Below are positions 39,601 to 51,656 of a stretch of 64,000 nucleotides of DNA, one piece after another. Location of the stretch: contig CM055111.1 in assembly GCA_029204225.1 (NCBI GenBank), forward strand, positions 48,161,594-48,225,593, in the 5' to 3' direction. The translations under genes and the position numbers were made by a program. This DNA is from Diphasiastrum complanatum (taxonomy: Eukaryota; Streptophyta; Lycopodiopsida; Lycopodiales; Lycopodiaceae). The number at the start of each line of letters is the position of its first letter. Position 1 is the stretch's first letter. The notes under the pieces are model-generated. The model had not been told where the DNA came from and made no database searches. It saw only the letters and a list, made by a program, of their open reading frames with translations.

Positions 39601-42540
39601 TTAAGAACCGTCTTGGTCCTCTAAGACAAAGTCTGGAAAAATCTTGCGAAGGACGCTGCCTCTTTCCCAGGTGGCATTCTCAACAGGCTGATCATTCCAC
39701 TTAACCAAATATTCTCGGTATAGAGTATGACGAGTCTGCGTCTCTCTACTATCAAGAATCTCCTCTGGTTCATGTGGAGGTTGCTGAGGATCCAATGGGA
39801 GAACTAGAACACTGTCCCCTACCAGATTGTCTGATCTGATTAAGCCTTTTCGTAACTGACTTACATGAAAGACTGGAAAAACCTTACTGCTGTGTGGGAG
39901 TTCTAGTTCATAGGTGACCTCGCCTAGTCTCCTACTGATGGTAAAGGGACCACAATACCTTGGAGACAACTTAGCACACACTCCTGATTTGAGGGTTTTA
40001 GAGTCAACTGGGACTCTCAAGTAGACTTTCTCACCAATGGAGAACTGCACATCCCGTCTGTGTGGATCTGCATAATGCCTGGCTCGATCCTGGGACTGCC
40101 TAATGCTACGCTTAGCATGTTCTACCGTCTGGTTTAGGTCCTCTAAAAAGTTTCTGGCTGCTTCAACTTTTTCTTGTTTAAACTCTACAGCTGTGGATGA
40201 GCGTGGCTGAAAACCGTACATCAGCATAAATGGGCTGTATCCCGTAGCTGAATGTTTGGTACTGTTGTAAGCAAACTCTAATATCGAGAGATACTCCTCC
40301 CAATTAGTCTGCTTCTTGCTGACGTATGCACGAAGCATATCCTCCAGCACCTGATTTACCCTCTTTGTTTGACCGTCCGTCTGTGGATGGTCGGTGGTAC
40401 TCGTATTAAGTTTAGTAAGAAGATGATGGAATACTGCCCTCCAAAAATTTCCAGTAAACTTATTGTCCCGGTCGTTGACTATCCCGGAAGGTAGACCGTA
40501 CAATTTAAATAGCCCGTCTACAAACAACCTCGCTAACTCTGGAGCTCTAACGGTTGTTTTGGTCGGAATGAAATGAGCCATTTTGGTCAGACGGTCAACT
40601 GTGACCCATATAGCGTCATTACCCTTTTGGGTTTTAGGCAGGCCTACTATAAAATCCATGGAGATACTCTCCCATTTACCAGCTGGTATTTCTAAGGGAT
40701 GCAACAACCCTCCTGCTTTTAAACGCTCTGCTTTGTTTACTTGACATTTCTGGCAACTGGTTACATACTGGTGGACGTCCTTTTTCATACTGGGCCAGAA
40801 AAATTGCCTACGAAGAAGCTTATAGGTCTTCTGTATGCCTAGGTGTCCCGCACTAGGATTGTCATGACATTCATATAGGACCTGCTGCCTATAATCCTCT
40901 GAATTGGGAACACATACTCTATCTCTATAGAGCAAGTACTCATCCTGAATGGAATACTGTTTCCATTTGAATCCTTGAGTCAACTGACCCTCAACCACTG
41001 GGATTTGCTTGGGTAATACAGGCTCAGAATCCTCAACGTCATCTGACGACGTATACTCGGACTCATCATCATCCTCAACGGAAGCTGCCGTATTCTTGGA
41101 TGAACTGGCACCAGCCCCGGGAACTGATTCTGGAGTCTGTAACTGTCTGCTCTGGACTGAGTTCCAGATAGTAGAGAAGAATGCATCATGCTGGCATTTC
41201 CCTCTCAAGGACTCGGGTAACTCATTACGAATTTGAGTAAAACTCAGCTCGTTTATCATATGCATTCTGCTAAGGGCATCTGCTACTGTATTGAATTTTC
41301 CACACCTATATCTGATAGACATGTCAAACTCTTGCATCAACTCTGCCCAACGAGCTTTCTGACCTCTAAGCTCAGGTTGATTGCAAAGGTATCTGAGACT
41401 CTCATGGTCTGTCAGGACCTCAAAGTTGGCACCATACAAATAATGCCTCCAAGTCTTAAGGGCATGTACTATAGAAAAGAATTCCTTTTCAAAGGCACTG
41501 TACCTACTTTTAGCTGGCTTGAGTTTTTTACTCTCGAACGTAACTGGTCGTCCGCCCTGAGTTAGCACAAGACCTACTGCAAAGTCGCTAGCATCTGTTT
41601 CGACCACAAATGGCTGATTGGGGTCGACGACCTTTAAAATTGGTGCTGTAGCTAAGGCTGTTTTGAGAGCATCAAAGCTCTCCTGCTGTGCGGACTCCCA
41701 AATGAACTCCTTTCCCTTCCCCTTAAGGAGATTTGTCATAGGAACTGCTATCTGAGCATATTCCTTGACAAATCGTCTGTAATATCCCGCCAGACCAAGA
41801 AAGATCTGAAGTTCCAAAATATTCTGAGGTCTCAGCCAACTGAGTATGGCTTTAACCTTATTTGGGTCCATCTTAATCCCATCTGAAGAGATAATGTGAC
41901 CCAAATATGCTACTTCTTCAACGAAGAATTCACACTTGGATTGTTTAGCATAGAGCTTATGCTTTCTGAGCAGTCGAAACACCTTTCTGAGGTGTTTTAG
42001 ATGCTCTTTCCTCGTTTTGCTGTAAACGAGGATGTCATCTAGAAATACGACTACAAACTTACCCAAGTATGGTCTGAGGACACTGTTCATCAAGGTCATA
42101 AAGGTAGCTGGAGCATTTGTGAGCCCAAATGGCATCACCTTAAACTCATAATGACCATGACGAGTCCTAAAAGCTGTTTTCGAGACATCTTCCGATTTTA
42201 TACGGACTTGATGATATCCCGATCTGAGGTCTATTTTACTGAAAAACTTAGCCCCGTCGAGTTGATCAAACAACTCGTCTACCCGAGGCATAGGGTATTT
42301 ATTCTTAATTGTGACTTTATTGAGAGCTCTGTAATCTACGCAAAGACGCATAGACCCCTCTTTCTTTTTCACCAATAGGACTGGTGAGGCCCATGGTGAA
42401 CTACTGGTCTGAATTTGGCCTTTCCCAAGATAGTCTGTTAACTGCCTAGTTATTTCTTCATCCTCTGTTCGGCTGACCCGATACGGAGGTTTAGAAACAG
42501 GTGCTCTACTTGGTACTAGGTTTATTACATGATCTACCTC
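39601..42540 (-). pseudogene. Gypsy-2 pol: RT, RNase H, integrase, chromodomain
   Basis: A long open stretch: RT through FLDDILVYS, RNase H ([26 protein letters not shown]), integrase (H/H and [33 protein letters not shown]) and the chromodomain-like end. Integrase has lost its catalytic glutamate (GQTKR where Gypsy-1 has GQTER). The frame opens at about 42540 after a 13-14 bp deletion that separates it from gag-protease. No ATG is available in frame before RT. Dead as a unit. Confidence 0.85.
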
Positions 42541-44363
42541 TCTGCTAGGTGGTAAACCACTTCAAGAAAAATGTCTTTAAATTTAGACAATAAAGTTTCT
42601 AATTTACTGATTTTCTGCTGAATAGAACTGGAAATAGAAACTTCAAGAATAAACTGAAAGTCACATAAGAATACCTGATGGTCTTCGTCTCCGATTAGCT
42701 GACAGAGCTCTGAACTGCAGACCATAGGACTATTGGGAACATCATGCTCCCCATGCAACTGGATCTCTCGGCCTTTATGCTGAAAGCTGAGGGTGTTCTC
42801 CTGATAGTTTATGTGGAGGGAAGGTCCTAAACTGTAAGGCCAATCTCTCCCGAGAACAATGTTTGTGCGATCCAGGTGCATTACCTGAAAGTTTATTTCA
42901 TCTTGGCACCCCTGAATACCAAGATTCAAATTACTTACCATAGTTTCCCATATTTTTTTATCTTCACCCTTAGCTAATATGCTGACTAGGTACTTCTGGT
43001 AGTTTAACATTTTTATCCAGGGTGTAGTTGATGAAATTAGGGGTTGCCCCATCATCAACCATAACTCTTACCGACTGGTTACCAACTTTCCCATGCATAC
43101 GTACTAGGTCATGCGACCCAAAGCTGAAGGGTCTCGCTAGCATTGCAGAGGTCAGCTGGCAACAGTGTTCATGATCTTCATGATACACTTTGATCTCGGA
43201 AGCTGCCGAGTCACTAGGGAAACATACAGTCTGAACAAGATGAACTTGTTTTTTATCTTTCTTATCTTTTTTAGTGAAAGGCACTTGGGACATTGTCTGA
43301 CTGTGTGTCCCTTGCCCATACACACAAAGCACAAACGTTCTTGTTTGGCTTTCTCAAAATCATCTCGTTTTAAGGGCTGTATGAGCGAAGGGCGTTTCTG
43401 AGGAGCTTCACTTTTAAATTTATCTTGATTCTTTCTTTTTAAAAATTTCTTTTTGAATTGAAAGTCTTTCTGAGGAGGCTGCTCAGAAAGTGGCTGTTGT
43501 CTCGCCCTCTTCCTACCCACTGAATCATCATAGATTTGAGCATATCTGAGATCTTGCACAAGGGTAGTAGGCGAGTTTCTCTGGACCTCTACTTTATATT
43601 CATCTTTGAGGCCACGGACAAATCCCCTAATTTTCTGATAATCATCCATATTTTTAATCATTAAAACTGTTTCTCGATACTATGAGATATATTGGATGAG
43701 GGACTTGTCCATTACTATTCTTTCCCAGGCTTCCCAGGCTCTATCAAGTTCATTTTCAGGTAGAAATTCTATTAGGAAGGCTTCTTCAAGAGCTTTCCAT
43801 GACCGGGGAGTCTGCCCAGTCTCCTGGAGATTTAACCACCACTTATAGGCCATAGGCCCTAAGGAAAGACTGGCCTCAATAGTTTGCAAATGGTCAGGGG
43901 TCTGTTTAAGAGCATTAATGTTCTTCCATTTGCTGAGGAAGGTGTGTAGAATATCTGCATTTCTATCCTTCTCTTCCCCATTAAAAGTAGGAGGCTTTAA
44001 ATCTTTAAAAACACTACGGTGAGACCGTAAAGTCTCACCCAAAACTGATGGAAGTGGAGAAGGGGATAACTGAGAAGTGGAGGGAAGCCTTCCTTTCGCG
44101 GACCTCAAAATCAAGCTCTTGAGTTAAGCGAACGAGTCATCCACACTGGACTTGAAATTGGCTAATGCCAACTTCAATTCATCCACTTCTGTTACCAACT
44201 GGAGAAACTGCTCCTTGGTAACCAGTTCATCGAGTTCTTCGGCGAACTGTTCCTGTTCTTCCATTTCCATGGGTTCTTTCCCTTTACTATAAGCCAAGCC
44301 TTCTGTTTCAAGTTCGTCGAAGCCTCTCTCCGAGGGTTGATCAGGTCCCTGAGGAGTGGTCAT
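42541..44363 (-). pseudogene. Gypsy-2 gag and protease (fragmented)
   Basis: Starts at 44363 with [10 protein letters not shown] as in Gypsy-1. Breaks: a stop near 44124, a stop near 43680, a frame change and loss near 43270-43330 that removes most of the zinc knuckle spacing, and a deletion near 42980. The protease site reads VDDGATPNF (near 43030-43050), again with D instead of S/T. Confidence 0.82.
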
Positions 44364-45254
44364 CTTCGGAACTGAAAGACAGGTACCTTAACTTCTGATG
44401 AAAAAGAGTCAAAAAGACTAATTTACAACTGTACAAGGGAAGGAAAGAAAACTTAGCTCTTTCTGAGAACTGTACTTCCACAGAGAGAATCAAGAAAAGC
44501 CCGTTCAGCTCTTCCTCAACTGCTTTCAGATCTACTGTCCGGAAAAATCAGAGATCACGGTACCAAGAAAAAGAAACAAACTTCTGATTGTCTTGACCCC
44601 TTCCCTCGTTGTCTGAGGTGTACAATTTTTGCTCCAAAATTTCCGTTTTAGAACCCGAAAACAGCTGCAAACTTGTGGTTTCTGACAAAGACCTTCCTCG
44701 CTGCCAGGGTAGCGGTCAATCTCTCTTCAAAATCAGATTTGAAGAGTTGAAAACGGTGGAAAAAATCTGATTTGGGTCTTTGAGGACCCTCGCTGTCTGA
44801 CTTCCAGAACTGTGGCTCCAAAAAATCGGGATTTGGGGCCTAACTTCCCTGGAAAATTCTGATTTGAAGTGTGCTCCTCCCTCGCTGCCAGGCAAGTAGC
44901 CTCCCTGCTCAAAATCCCTACGATTTGAGGCTCACCTCTCTTGCAAAAGGTCAGATTCTTGAAGAACCCACAGCGCTGGATCTGTATATTTCTCCCTCTC
45001 CAGATTCCGCTCAGATCTTAGTAATTTCCTCCTGTGAATCATAACTAGATCATCTATACTACAGCGATGGATCTATGCTACAGTAGAGTTCTGATTTTTT
45101 CCTCAGATGGCTTGGAATTACACTGAAATTTCCAGGTTAGATAGCTGTCTCTACAGCGATTTCTCTCCTCTAAGCCTTTCTGAAAATCTCCAAGATGTTT
45201 CCTATCTTCTGATAGCTTTCTCTACTGCTGCTCCTGAACTCCCTAGGATGGAGA
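44364..45254 (-). other. Gypsy-2 leader
   Basis: About 890 bp, longer than the Gypsy-1 leader and only partly similar. Repeats of CTCGCTG(CCAGG) and ACAGCGAT occur. No gene seen. Confidence 0.75.
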
Positions 45255-45269
45255 TGGCTCTGATACCAG
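45255..45269 (-). other. primer binding site, Gypsy-2
   Basis: Minus strand CTGGTATCAGAGCCA next to the LTR. Confidence 0.92.
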
Positions 45270-45619
45270 TGTAATAGATCCTAAAACCACAGTAGGGCAA
45301 ACACTAACTGATCCACCCAACCTTGCCTACTCCCTGATATAGAGTAAGCCCCTCCTAGCCCAGTGTGAGGACTGGTAGCATGCAACTGCCAAGTGTCGGC
45401 CACGTGGCACTGACGTGGCCGACTGCACGTCGGGACCCAACTGGGGGCCCTATCCTGCTGACAGGGTCCCTAGGCTGTGTTAGGCCCGCCATGGCTATGG
45501 ACCGTGCTGGGACACACTACTCACACTGTCTTGCCCTGTTGGTCATGTACGCTGGACACGACCCTGACTGTGGTATCTGACCTATCTGTGTTCTCTAGGG
45601 TTCAGCACTAGTCACGAGC
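45270..45619 (-). repeat. Gypsy-2 5' LTR, terminally truncated
   Basis: TGTAATAGATCC to GTCACGAGC; the last 8 bp (TCGTAACA) are missing and GA repeats of a LINE tail follow at once. Confidence 0.88.
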
Positions 45620-45650
45620 AGAGAGAGAGAAAGAAAGAAAGAAAGCTTCA
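45619..45650 (-). repeat. (TC)n tail of LINE3, shown as (GA)n
   Basis: AGAGAGAGAAAGAAAGAAAG then CTTCATCAATGTC, equal to the family tail in antisense; AATAAAG has become GATGAAG here. The hairpin ATGCCAAAAGGCAT is at 45665-45678. Confidence 0.88.
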
Positions 45651-46798
45651 TCAATGTCTTTTCCATGCCAAAAGGCATATAAGACTAATGAAGTACATAT
45701 CAAGTATGTGGTAACCATGGGAGCGTACAAAAACGTCTCCAAACTGTAATAAAGAGAAACATCTAGTGCAAACTAAAATAGACATGTATGAGAGAGTGTG
45801 CGCATAGTAATCATATGAATCTATAGTAGGATGTCAAGGCTGTGCTGCTACTGCTGTGCTGATGCTGTAAAAATATGTGATGCGAGCCACAGAATGGGGA
45901 AGCGCTGGAGCCTGCCGGCGTCGTCTGTGAACATGAGCACGTGCATGTGTAACAATAGTAGTACGCCTCTGTGTAGGATGTTTGGTAATCCTGGTAGTAA
46001 CATGATGGTGGGAGGTACATTGTCTCTGATCTCTATGAGCATGACAGCGGCCATCATCCTCGTCGTCGTCATAATCATAATCCTCATCATCAAGCACTAA
46101 ATCACATGATCTCCACCTAGTAAAGAATGAAGTAATCAATGGCTGTGAGGTAAAATGTTGGGGTGTCTCGTATAAATCTCTCCGTAGTATGGACATCTTG
46201 CGTACCATCAGAGCGATACACCGTGGGTCCTCGTAAGCTATGAGAGAGCGTAGAGTGGTAGGCATCCCTCGGAACAGCAAAAATATCGCCCTCTGATCTC
46301 ATAATACACAGGGTACCTAAAGATAAAGTGCTCCTCAGACTCCACCTCACCTAGAGAACATAACTGGCAAATCTGCTCCTCTCTAGGAATACCATGGAAC
46401 CTCCCAGTCTCAATAGCTAGCTGATGAGAGGACACCCTGAGCTGCCCCAATGTGAATCTTAGGCAATGTGACAATCCCGAGTCCAAGTAGCGTGGCATGA
46501 CCGGGGTCCCCGATGCATCTAGCTCCAAGAAATGAGTCCGGTAGAAAGCTGGCTTAACCCCTAACTGGTTACGCCAAGTCCACTCTAGATATGTGCGATA
46601 GAGGAAGCGTCTGATATACTGATGTCTGCCTGAGGGGAGCTCTATGATGGAGATGCCAAATGACGCAAGTAGGAGGTGAGAGGCCTGAGAGAACCATGAT
46701 AACTTGTAGCCCCGATCGTGAAGACGCTATGAAGAGGATAGTGCAACCTGCATGTATCGCCTGTCTATCTCTGGTAACGCCTGTATCCTCTGTATATA
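45651..46798 (-). pseudogene. LINE3 ORF2 C-terminal part and 3' UTR
   Basis: Minus strand. From 46798 toward the tail: post-RT region (broken near 46729), then the C-terminal block at 46528-46240 with HQLAIETGRFHGIPREEQ and CQLC...HFIFRY, where the last cysteine of the zinc motif is tyrosine. After a frameshift near 46270 the frame 46280-45834 reads through FFTR without the stop seen in LINE1 into an acidic run (DDEDYDYDDDEDD) and HAHRDQRQ, TTRITKHPTQ and an Arg/His-rich end. Interrupted upstream by Gypsy-3; continues at 58196. Confidence 0.8.
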
Positions 46799-47155
46799 TG
46801 TTACGAGCTCGTAACCAGTGCCGAACCCTAGAGAACACAGATAGGTCAGATACCAAAGTCAGGGTCGTGTCCAGCGTACATGACCAACAGGGCAAGACAG
46901 TGTGAGTAGTGTGCCCCAGCACGGTCCATAACATGGCGGGCCTAACACAGCCTAGGGACCCTGTCAGCGGGATAGGGCCCCCAGTTGGGTCCCGACGTGC
47001 AGTCGGCCACGTCAGTGCCACGAGGCCGACACTTGGCAGTAGCATGCTACCAGTCCTCACACTGGGCTAGGAGGGGCTTACTCTATATCAGGGAGTAGGC
47101 AAGGTTGGGTGGATCAGTTAGTGTTTGCCCTACTGTGGTGTTAGGACTTATTACA
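46799..47155 (+). repeat. Gypsy-3 5' LTR
   Basis: 357 bp, TGTTACGAGCTCGTAACC to GGACTTATTACA. The 16-bp terminal palindrome is perfect; one arm of the internal inverted repeat reads CACGAGG instead of CACGTGG. Confidence 0.95.
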
Positions 47156-47170
47156 CTGGTATCAGAGCCA
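47156..47170 (+). other. primer binding site, Gypsy-3
   Basis: CTGGTATCAGAGCCA directly after the LTR. Confidence 0.93.
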
Positions 47171-47736
47171 TCTCCATCCTAGGGAAGTTAGTTTTCAGCA
47201 GTGGAGAAAGTAGCTAGATTGCTCAGAACTTCTTCAAGTTTTCAGAAATCTACAAAGCAGGGTCAGCGCTGGAAAATCAGGAGGATACTCAGAAAATCGT
47301 GGTGAAAACTTCTGTTTTCTACCTGGGATTTGAGGCAAAATAGAGGTGCAGGTCCAGCGCTGCCAGATCAGGTTCTGGATTTTTCTTGCACCCTTTCTAG
47401 ATTTTACTCGACTTTTGGGAAATTTCAGGGCTGCCACAGATCAGCGAGCAGGGTACCATCACCAATTCCAGGATTTGCAAGTGGATTTGGGCTTTGAATC
47501 TGGTGTTTTGGTACCAATATTGGAGCTGTCAAATCAGCGAGGGGGGATAGCAAAAAAAAAAAATTCAGAATCACAGGTCTGGAAGCAGCTGAAGAAGAGC
47601 TGAAAGGGCTTTTCTTGATTCTCTCTGTGGAAGTACAGTTCTCAGAAAGAGCTAAGTTTTCTTTCCCTCCTTGTACAGTTGTAAATTAGTCTTTTAGACT
47701 TTTTTCCCTTAAGGTAGCTCTCTTTCAGTTCCGAAG
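47171..47736 (+). other. Gypsy-3 leader
   Basis: 566 bp without coding sequence. It ends with GTACAGTTGTAAATTAGTCT and TTTCAGTT.CGAAG shared by all three family members, just before the gag ATG. Confidence 0.75.
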
Positions 47737-48218
47737 ATGACCACTCCTCAGGGACCTGATCAACCCCCGGAGAGAGGCTTCGACGAACTTGAAACAGATG
47801 CCTTGGCTTACAGAAAAGGGAAGGAAACCATGGAAGTAGAAGAACAGGAACAGTTCGCCGAAGAACTCGACGAACTGGTTACCAAGGAGCAGTTCCTCCA
47901 ATTGGTAACAGAAGTGGATGAACAGAAGTTGGCATTAGCCAATTTCAAGTCTAGTGTGGACGAGTCGTTCGCTGAACTCAAAAACTTGATTTTGAGTTCC
48001 ACGAAAGGAAGCCTTCCCTCCACTTCTCAGTTATCTCCTTCTCCACTTCCATCAGTTTCGAGTGAGACTTTACGGTTCACCCAGGTTTAAAGACTTAAAA
48101 CCTCCTACTTTTAATGGGGAAGAGAAGGATAGAAATGCAGATATTCTACAAACCTTCCTCAGCAAATGGAAGAACATTCATGCTCTTAAACAGACCCCTG
48201 ATCATTTGCAAGCTATTG
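47737..48218 (+). pseudogene. Gypsy-3 gag, 5' part
   Basis: Begins [10 protein letters not shown], open to 48090; a short deletion in the TTACGG-TTCACCCAGG region shifts the frame, and the gag homology continues to about 48218 (DHLQAIEA). There Copia D sequence starts. Confidence 0.85.
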
Positions 48219-49461
48219 AGGCTTTTGAAGTGGTTTAGTCAGCTACACATTCATTGCTTGGAACATGCTCCAAAGCAATCTCCTTGGCTTGCACCATTTC
48301 TCTCACAAAGTGATGGCATACCTCAATGTGCATAGATCTTGCATGGAAGATTGGGTTAGATGCAAGGTGTTGGGATGATATATTGTCATTGTAGATGATT
48401 GGTGCCTCCTCTGAATCCATGATCTTTAGTTCCACCAATAATCTCTTGATCCAAAGTACCTCCTTTGTAGTGGTTGTCAAAGCTTTGTACTCGGCCTCGG
48501 TTGAAGATAGAGATATAGTTTCTTGCCTTTTTGAAAGCCATGAAACCACACCTTCTCCTATGAAAGTTGAATAGGCACTTGTTGATTTCCTATCCCTCTT
48601 GTCCCCTGCAAAATCTGAATCACTAAATGCATGAAGGTTAATCACATCTCCTCTATATAGAATCCCAAAATCCAATGTACCCGAGATGTATCTTAGAATC
48701 CTCTTAGCCTTTTTCCAATGGATATTCAATGGCTTTTGCATGGATTGGCTCAACCTACATACACTAAAGCTAAGATCTGGTCTAGTTATAGTGATCCACA
48801 TTAAGGAACCTATAAGTTGCCTAAACAAAGTGATGTCCATGAAGGATCTTTCATCATCTTCATTTGGCACTTTTACATCTTGCTCCATTGGTGTGTCAAC
48901 ACTTTTGCATACTTCCATCTTAAACTTCTTCAAAAGACTTTGAGCATAGTTTACTTGACTTATAAAGATAAAATCAGACCCTCTAAGTACTTCTATGCCT
49001 AAGATGAAGTGAAGACACCCTAGATCTACCATCTTGAACTCTAAGGATAGATCTATCTTGATTTTTTCAATACCATCAACACTATTTCCACTAATGATGA
49101 TGTCATCTACATAAATGAGTAAAAGTACAATACCAACATCATCAAACTTAATGTATAGAGTAGGATCATATTCACTTTGAACAAAAGAAAGTGAAATAAG
49201 ATAGCAATGTAGTCTTGAATTCCAAGATCTCGAGGCTTGCTTCAAGCCATAGATGCTTCTTTGGAGATGGCATACTTTGTTCTCCATTCCATGCTTGATG
49301 AACCCTTGTGGCTGCTCCATATAGATATCTTCTTCCAAAAAACCATTCAAGAAAGCATTAGAGACATCCATTTGACATAGAATCCATCCAAAATGTGATG
49401 CAAGTGCAATGATTAGTCTTATTGTGACCATCTTGGCCACGGGTGCAAAAAGTTTCCTCAT
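48219..49461 (-). pseudogene. Copia D reverse transcriptase and RNase H
   Basis: Long open frame: APVAKMVTIRLIIALASHF, QMDVSNAFLNGFLEEDIYMEQP (first catalytic D), HLQRSIYGLKQASRSW, LLLIYVDDIIISG (YVDD), HFILGIEVLRG, and RNase H with FSDSDFAGDKRDRKSTSAY and SSTEAEYKALTTTTKEVLW. It ends at EHVPSNECVAD-stop (48235); the usual IFTK continuation lost 8 bp, and only about 15 bp more is Copia. The enzyme core is intact; the upstream joint to the integrase frame (49461-49358) is shifted. Confidence 0.87.
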
Positions 49462-50440
49462 AGTCTATCTCTCTCTCTTGAGCATAACCTTTTGCAACTA
49501 ATCTTGCTTTATGTTTGTTAACACTCCCATTTGCATTCAACTTAAGCTTGAAGACCCACTTGCATCCTATTACATTCCTTTGAGGTCTCTCAACAAGCAA
49601 CCAAGTTTCATTCTCAATCAAGGCATCATACTCATCCAACATAGCTTTATACCATTCTTTGGAGTTCAATGCATCTTCAACATTAGACGGTTCTTCAAAA
49701 CTAGATAAAGCATAAGAAGTGGATGAGATACCCTCAACTTGCTGTCCTTTGCCTTGATATGTGAGCCTTGATGGCTCCACTTTTGCCCTTGAAGATCTCC
49801 TTGGTGTGATAGGTGGGTTTGGTGCTTGCTCCTCCATGAGCTCCTCCTCAAAACCAAGATCTTGCTCCTCGGCCATCTTCTTCTTGATTGTTGGAGCACT
49901 TGAGCCTTCTTCAAGCATATGCATATGATGTTCATCAAAGATGACATCCCTTGAAACAACAAATTTGTTCAAGGATGGGAGATAGACTTTGTAGCCCTTG
50001 CTTGAGCTTGCATATCCAAGCATGATCCCTCTTGTGGAAGATGGATCCTCCTTGGTTCTTGTTTCCAATGGCACATGCACATAACATATACACCCAAAAA
50101 CTTTCAAGTGATTAAGATTGGGTTTCTTTCCATACAACATCTCATAAGGAGTTTTGCCTTCAATTGCTTTGCAAGACACCCTATTCATCAAGTAGTTTGC
50201 ACATACAAGAGACTCACCCCAAAAGGATTTGGGCAAACAAGCATCTAATCTTAAAGCCTTAGAACATTCACATAATGTTCTATTCCTTCTTTCAGCAACT
50301 CCATTTTGTTGAGGAGTGTAAGGACAAGAAGTCTCTTTCTTGATCCCTTCCTCCTCACAAAAGGCCTTGAACTCATTGGAGATGAATTCTCCACCATTGT
50401 CACTTCTAAGAATCTTGATGCTATGATTATGATGCCACAA
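49358..50440 (-). pseudogene. Copia D integrase second half and linker
   Basis: KILRSDNGGEFISNEFKAF (second D), CPYTPQQNGVAERRNRTL (E), SFWGESLVCANYLMNR, LKVFGCICYVHVP, VVSRDVIFDEH, an acidic linker, then the start of the RT domain (DALNSKEWYKAMLDEYDALIENETW, NVIGCKWVFKLKLNANGSVNKHKARLVAKGYAQ). A frameshift at about 49420 cuts it from RT. Confidence 0.85.
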
Positions 50441-51656
50441 ACAACTTGAACTTTACAAAAGTATCAAATACTTGAGACTTGAAGGAAAGTAAGAACACCC
50501 AACAATATCTTGAGTAGTCATCAATGAAGGTTAAAAACATGGATGAACCTCCATTAGATTTGGTGCTAGCAATGTGCACATCCGAGTGTATGAGTTCAAG
50601 AGGATGAGATGACTTTGTGATGGAGTTAGGAAACACCTTCTTATGTGCCTTGGATAAGGCACAAGCTTCACAAACCTTGTCTTCCTTCCCAATAGACCTT
50701 GGTAGGCCTAAAGCATACTCCTCCTTGATCATAGCCTCCATGGAACCCGAGTTGACATGTCCAAGTCTTTTGTGCCATAAAGTAAAGGTAGATATTTTGC
50801 TCTTCTCGGCCAACATGACAACATTAGTATCCACAAATGCATCCAGCTTATAAAGTTTGCCAAGTCTAGTGCCCTTAGCCACTATCTTACCCTTCTTCTT
50901 GATGAAACATTCATTTGAAGCAAAGTCAACATTGAAACCATTGTCTACCATTTGGCCAACACTTAGTAGATTCTTTGTTATTGTAGGAATGTACAAAACA
51001 CCTTCTATGTTGATCTTTTTGGAAGATCCTAAGCAAAGGGGAATGCTACCAACTCCTTCAATCTTACAAGCTTCATCATTTGCTGTATAGATAGACTTTA
51101 TAGGTCCATCATAAGATAAGAGAGAAGAGAAAAACTCCCTTTTACTAGTCATGTGTGAACTAGCACCCGAGTCAATCCACCAAGGATCTTCTCCTTTGAA
51201 GCTTGTTGAAGAAAATATGGACATCATGAGAGAGTCCTCATGTGAACTCTCCTCCTCCTCCTCTTTGCTCATGTTGGCTTGGCTTTGATCTTGCTTCCTC
51301 TTGAAGCATTCCGAGGCATAATGCCCCATCTTGCTACAATAGTAGCACTTCACCTTTGATTTGTCCTTCTTGACTTTGGTGGTTGATGGAGATGCCATTG
51401 GGGGTCCTTCTTGATCCTCAAGCTTTGTAGACTTCTTGAATGTTGATCCTTTGCCTTTGGACTTGCCTTTGCCTTTGGTGAAGAGAGCTTGGTCATCTCC
51501 ACCTTGGATGGAAAGCCTATCCATCCTCTCTTGCATTTGGCTCCTTCTTGATTCCTCGGCCATGAGTGTGCCTTGGAGTTCTTCAAGTATGGGTAGCTTA
51601 CCCATAATTGCATATCCCTGAACCAAATTGTCAAATTCAAAGCTTAGTCCATTCAA
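50427..51656 (-). pseudogene. Copia D gag C-terminus, protease, integrase first half
   Basis: Gag end (EELQGTLMAEESRRSQM), zinc knuckle CYYCSKMGHYASEC (near 51345-51303), protease WWIDSGASSHMTSK (near 51180), GAG-pre-integrase (TLWHKRLGHVNSGSMEAM, CEACALSKAHKKVF) and the first integrase aspartate LELIHSDVHIA (near 50605-50575). A frameshift near 50435 separates it from the second half. Confidence 0.85.

Larger units (their letters stand above)
39232..45619 (-). mobile_element. Gypsy-2: broken relative of Gypsy-1
   Basis: Same family and orientation as Gypsy-1: LTR 39232-39589, PPT, pol, gag, leader, PBS 45255-45269, LTR 45270-45619. The right LTR lacks its last 8 bp and abuts a LINE tail, so no target duplication can be checked (the left flank is GGTGT). 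The coding region has at least five breaks. Confidence 0.9.

Noticed and set aside
39601-42375. A 924-codon frame taken as starting at 42375
   Set aside because: The codon there is TTG inside RT; homology extends upstream to about 42540, where a deletion broke the frame. It is a truncated pol, not a separate gene.
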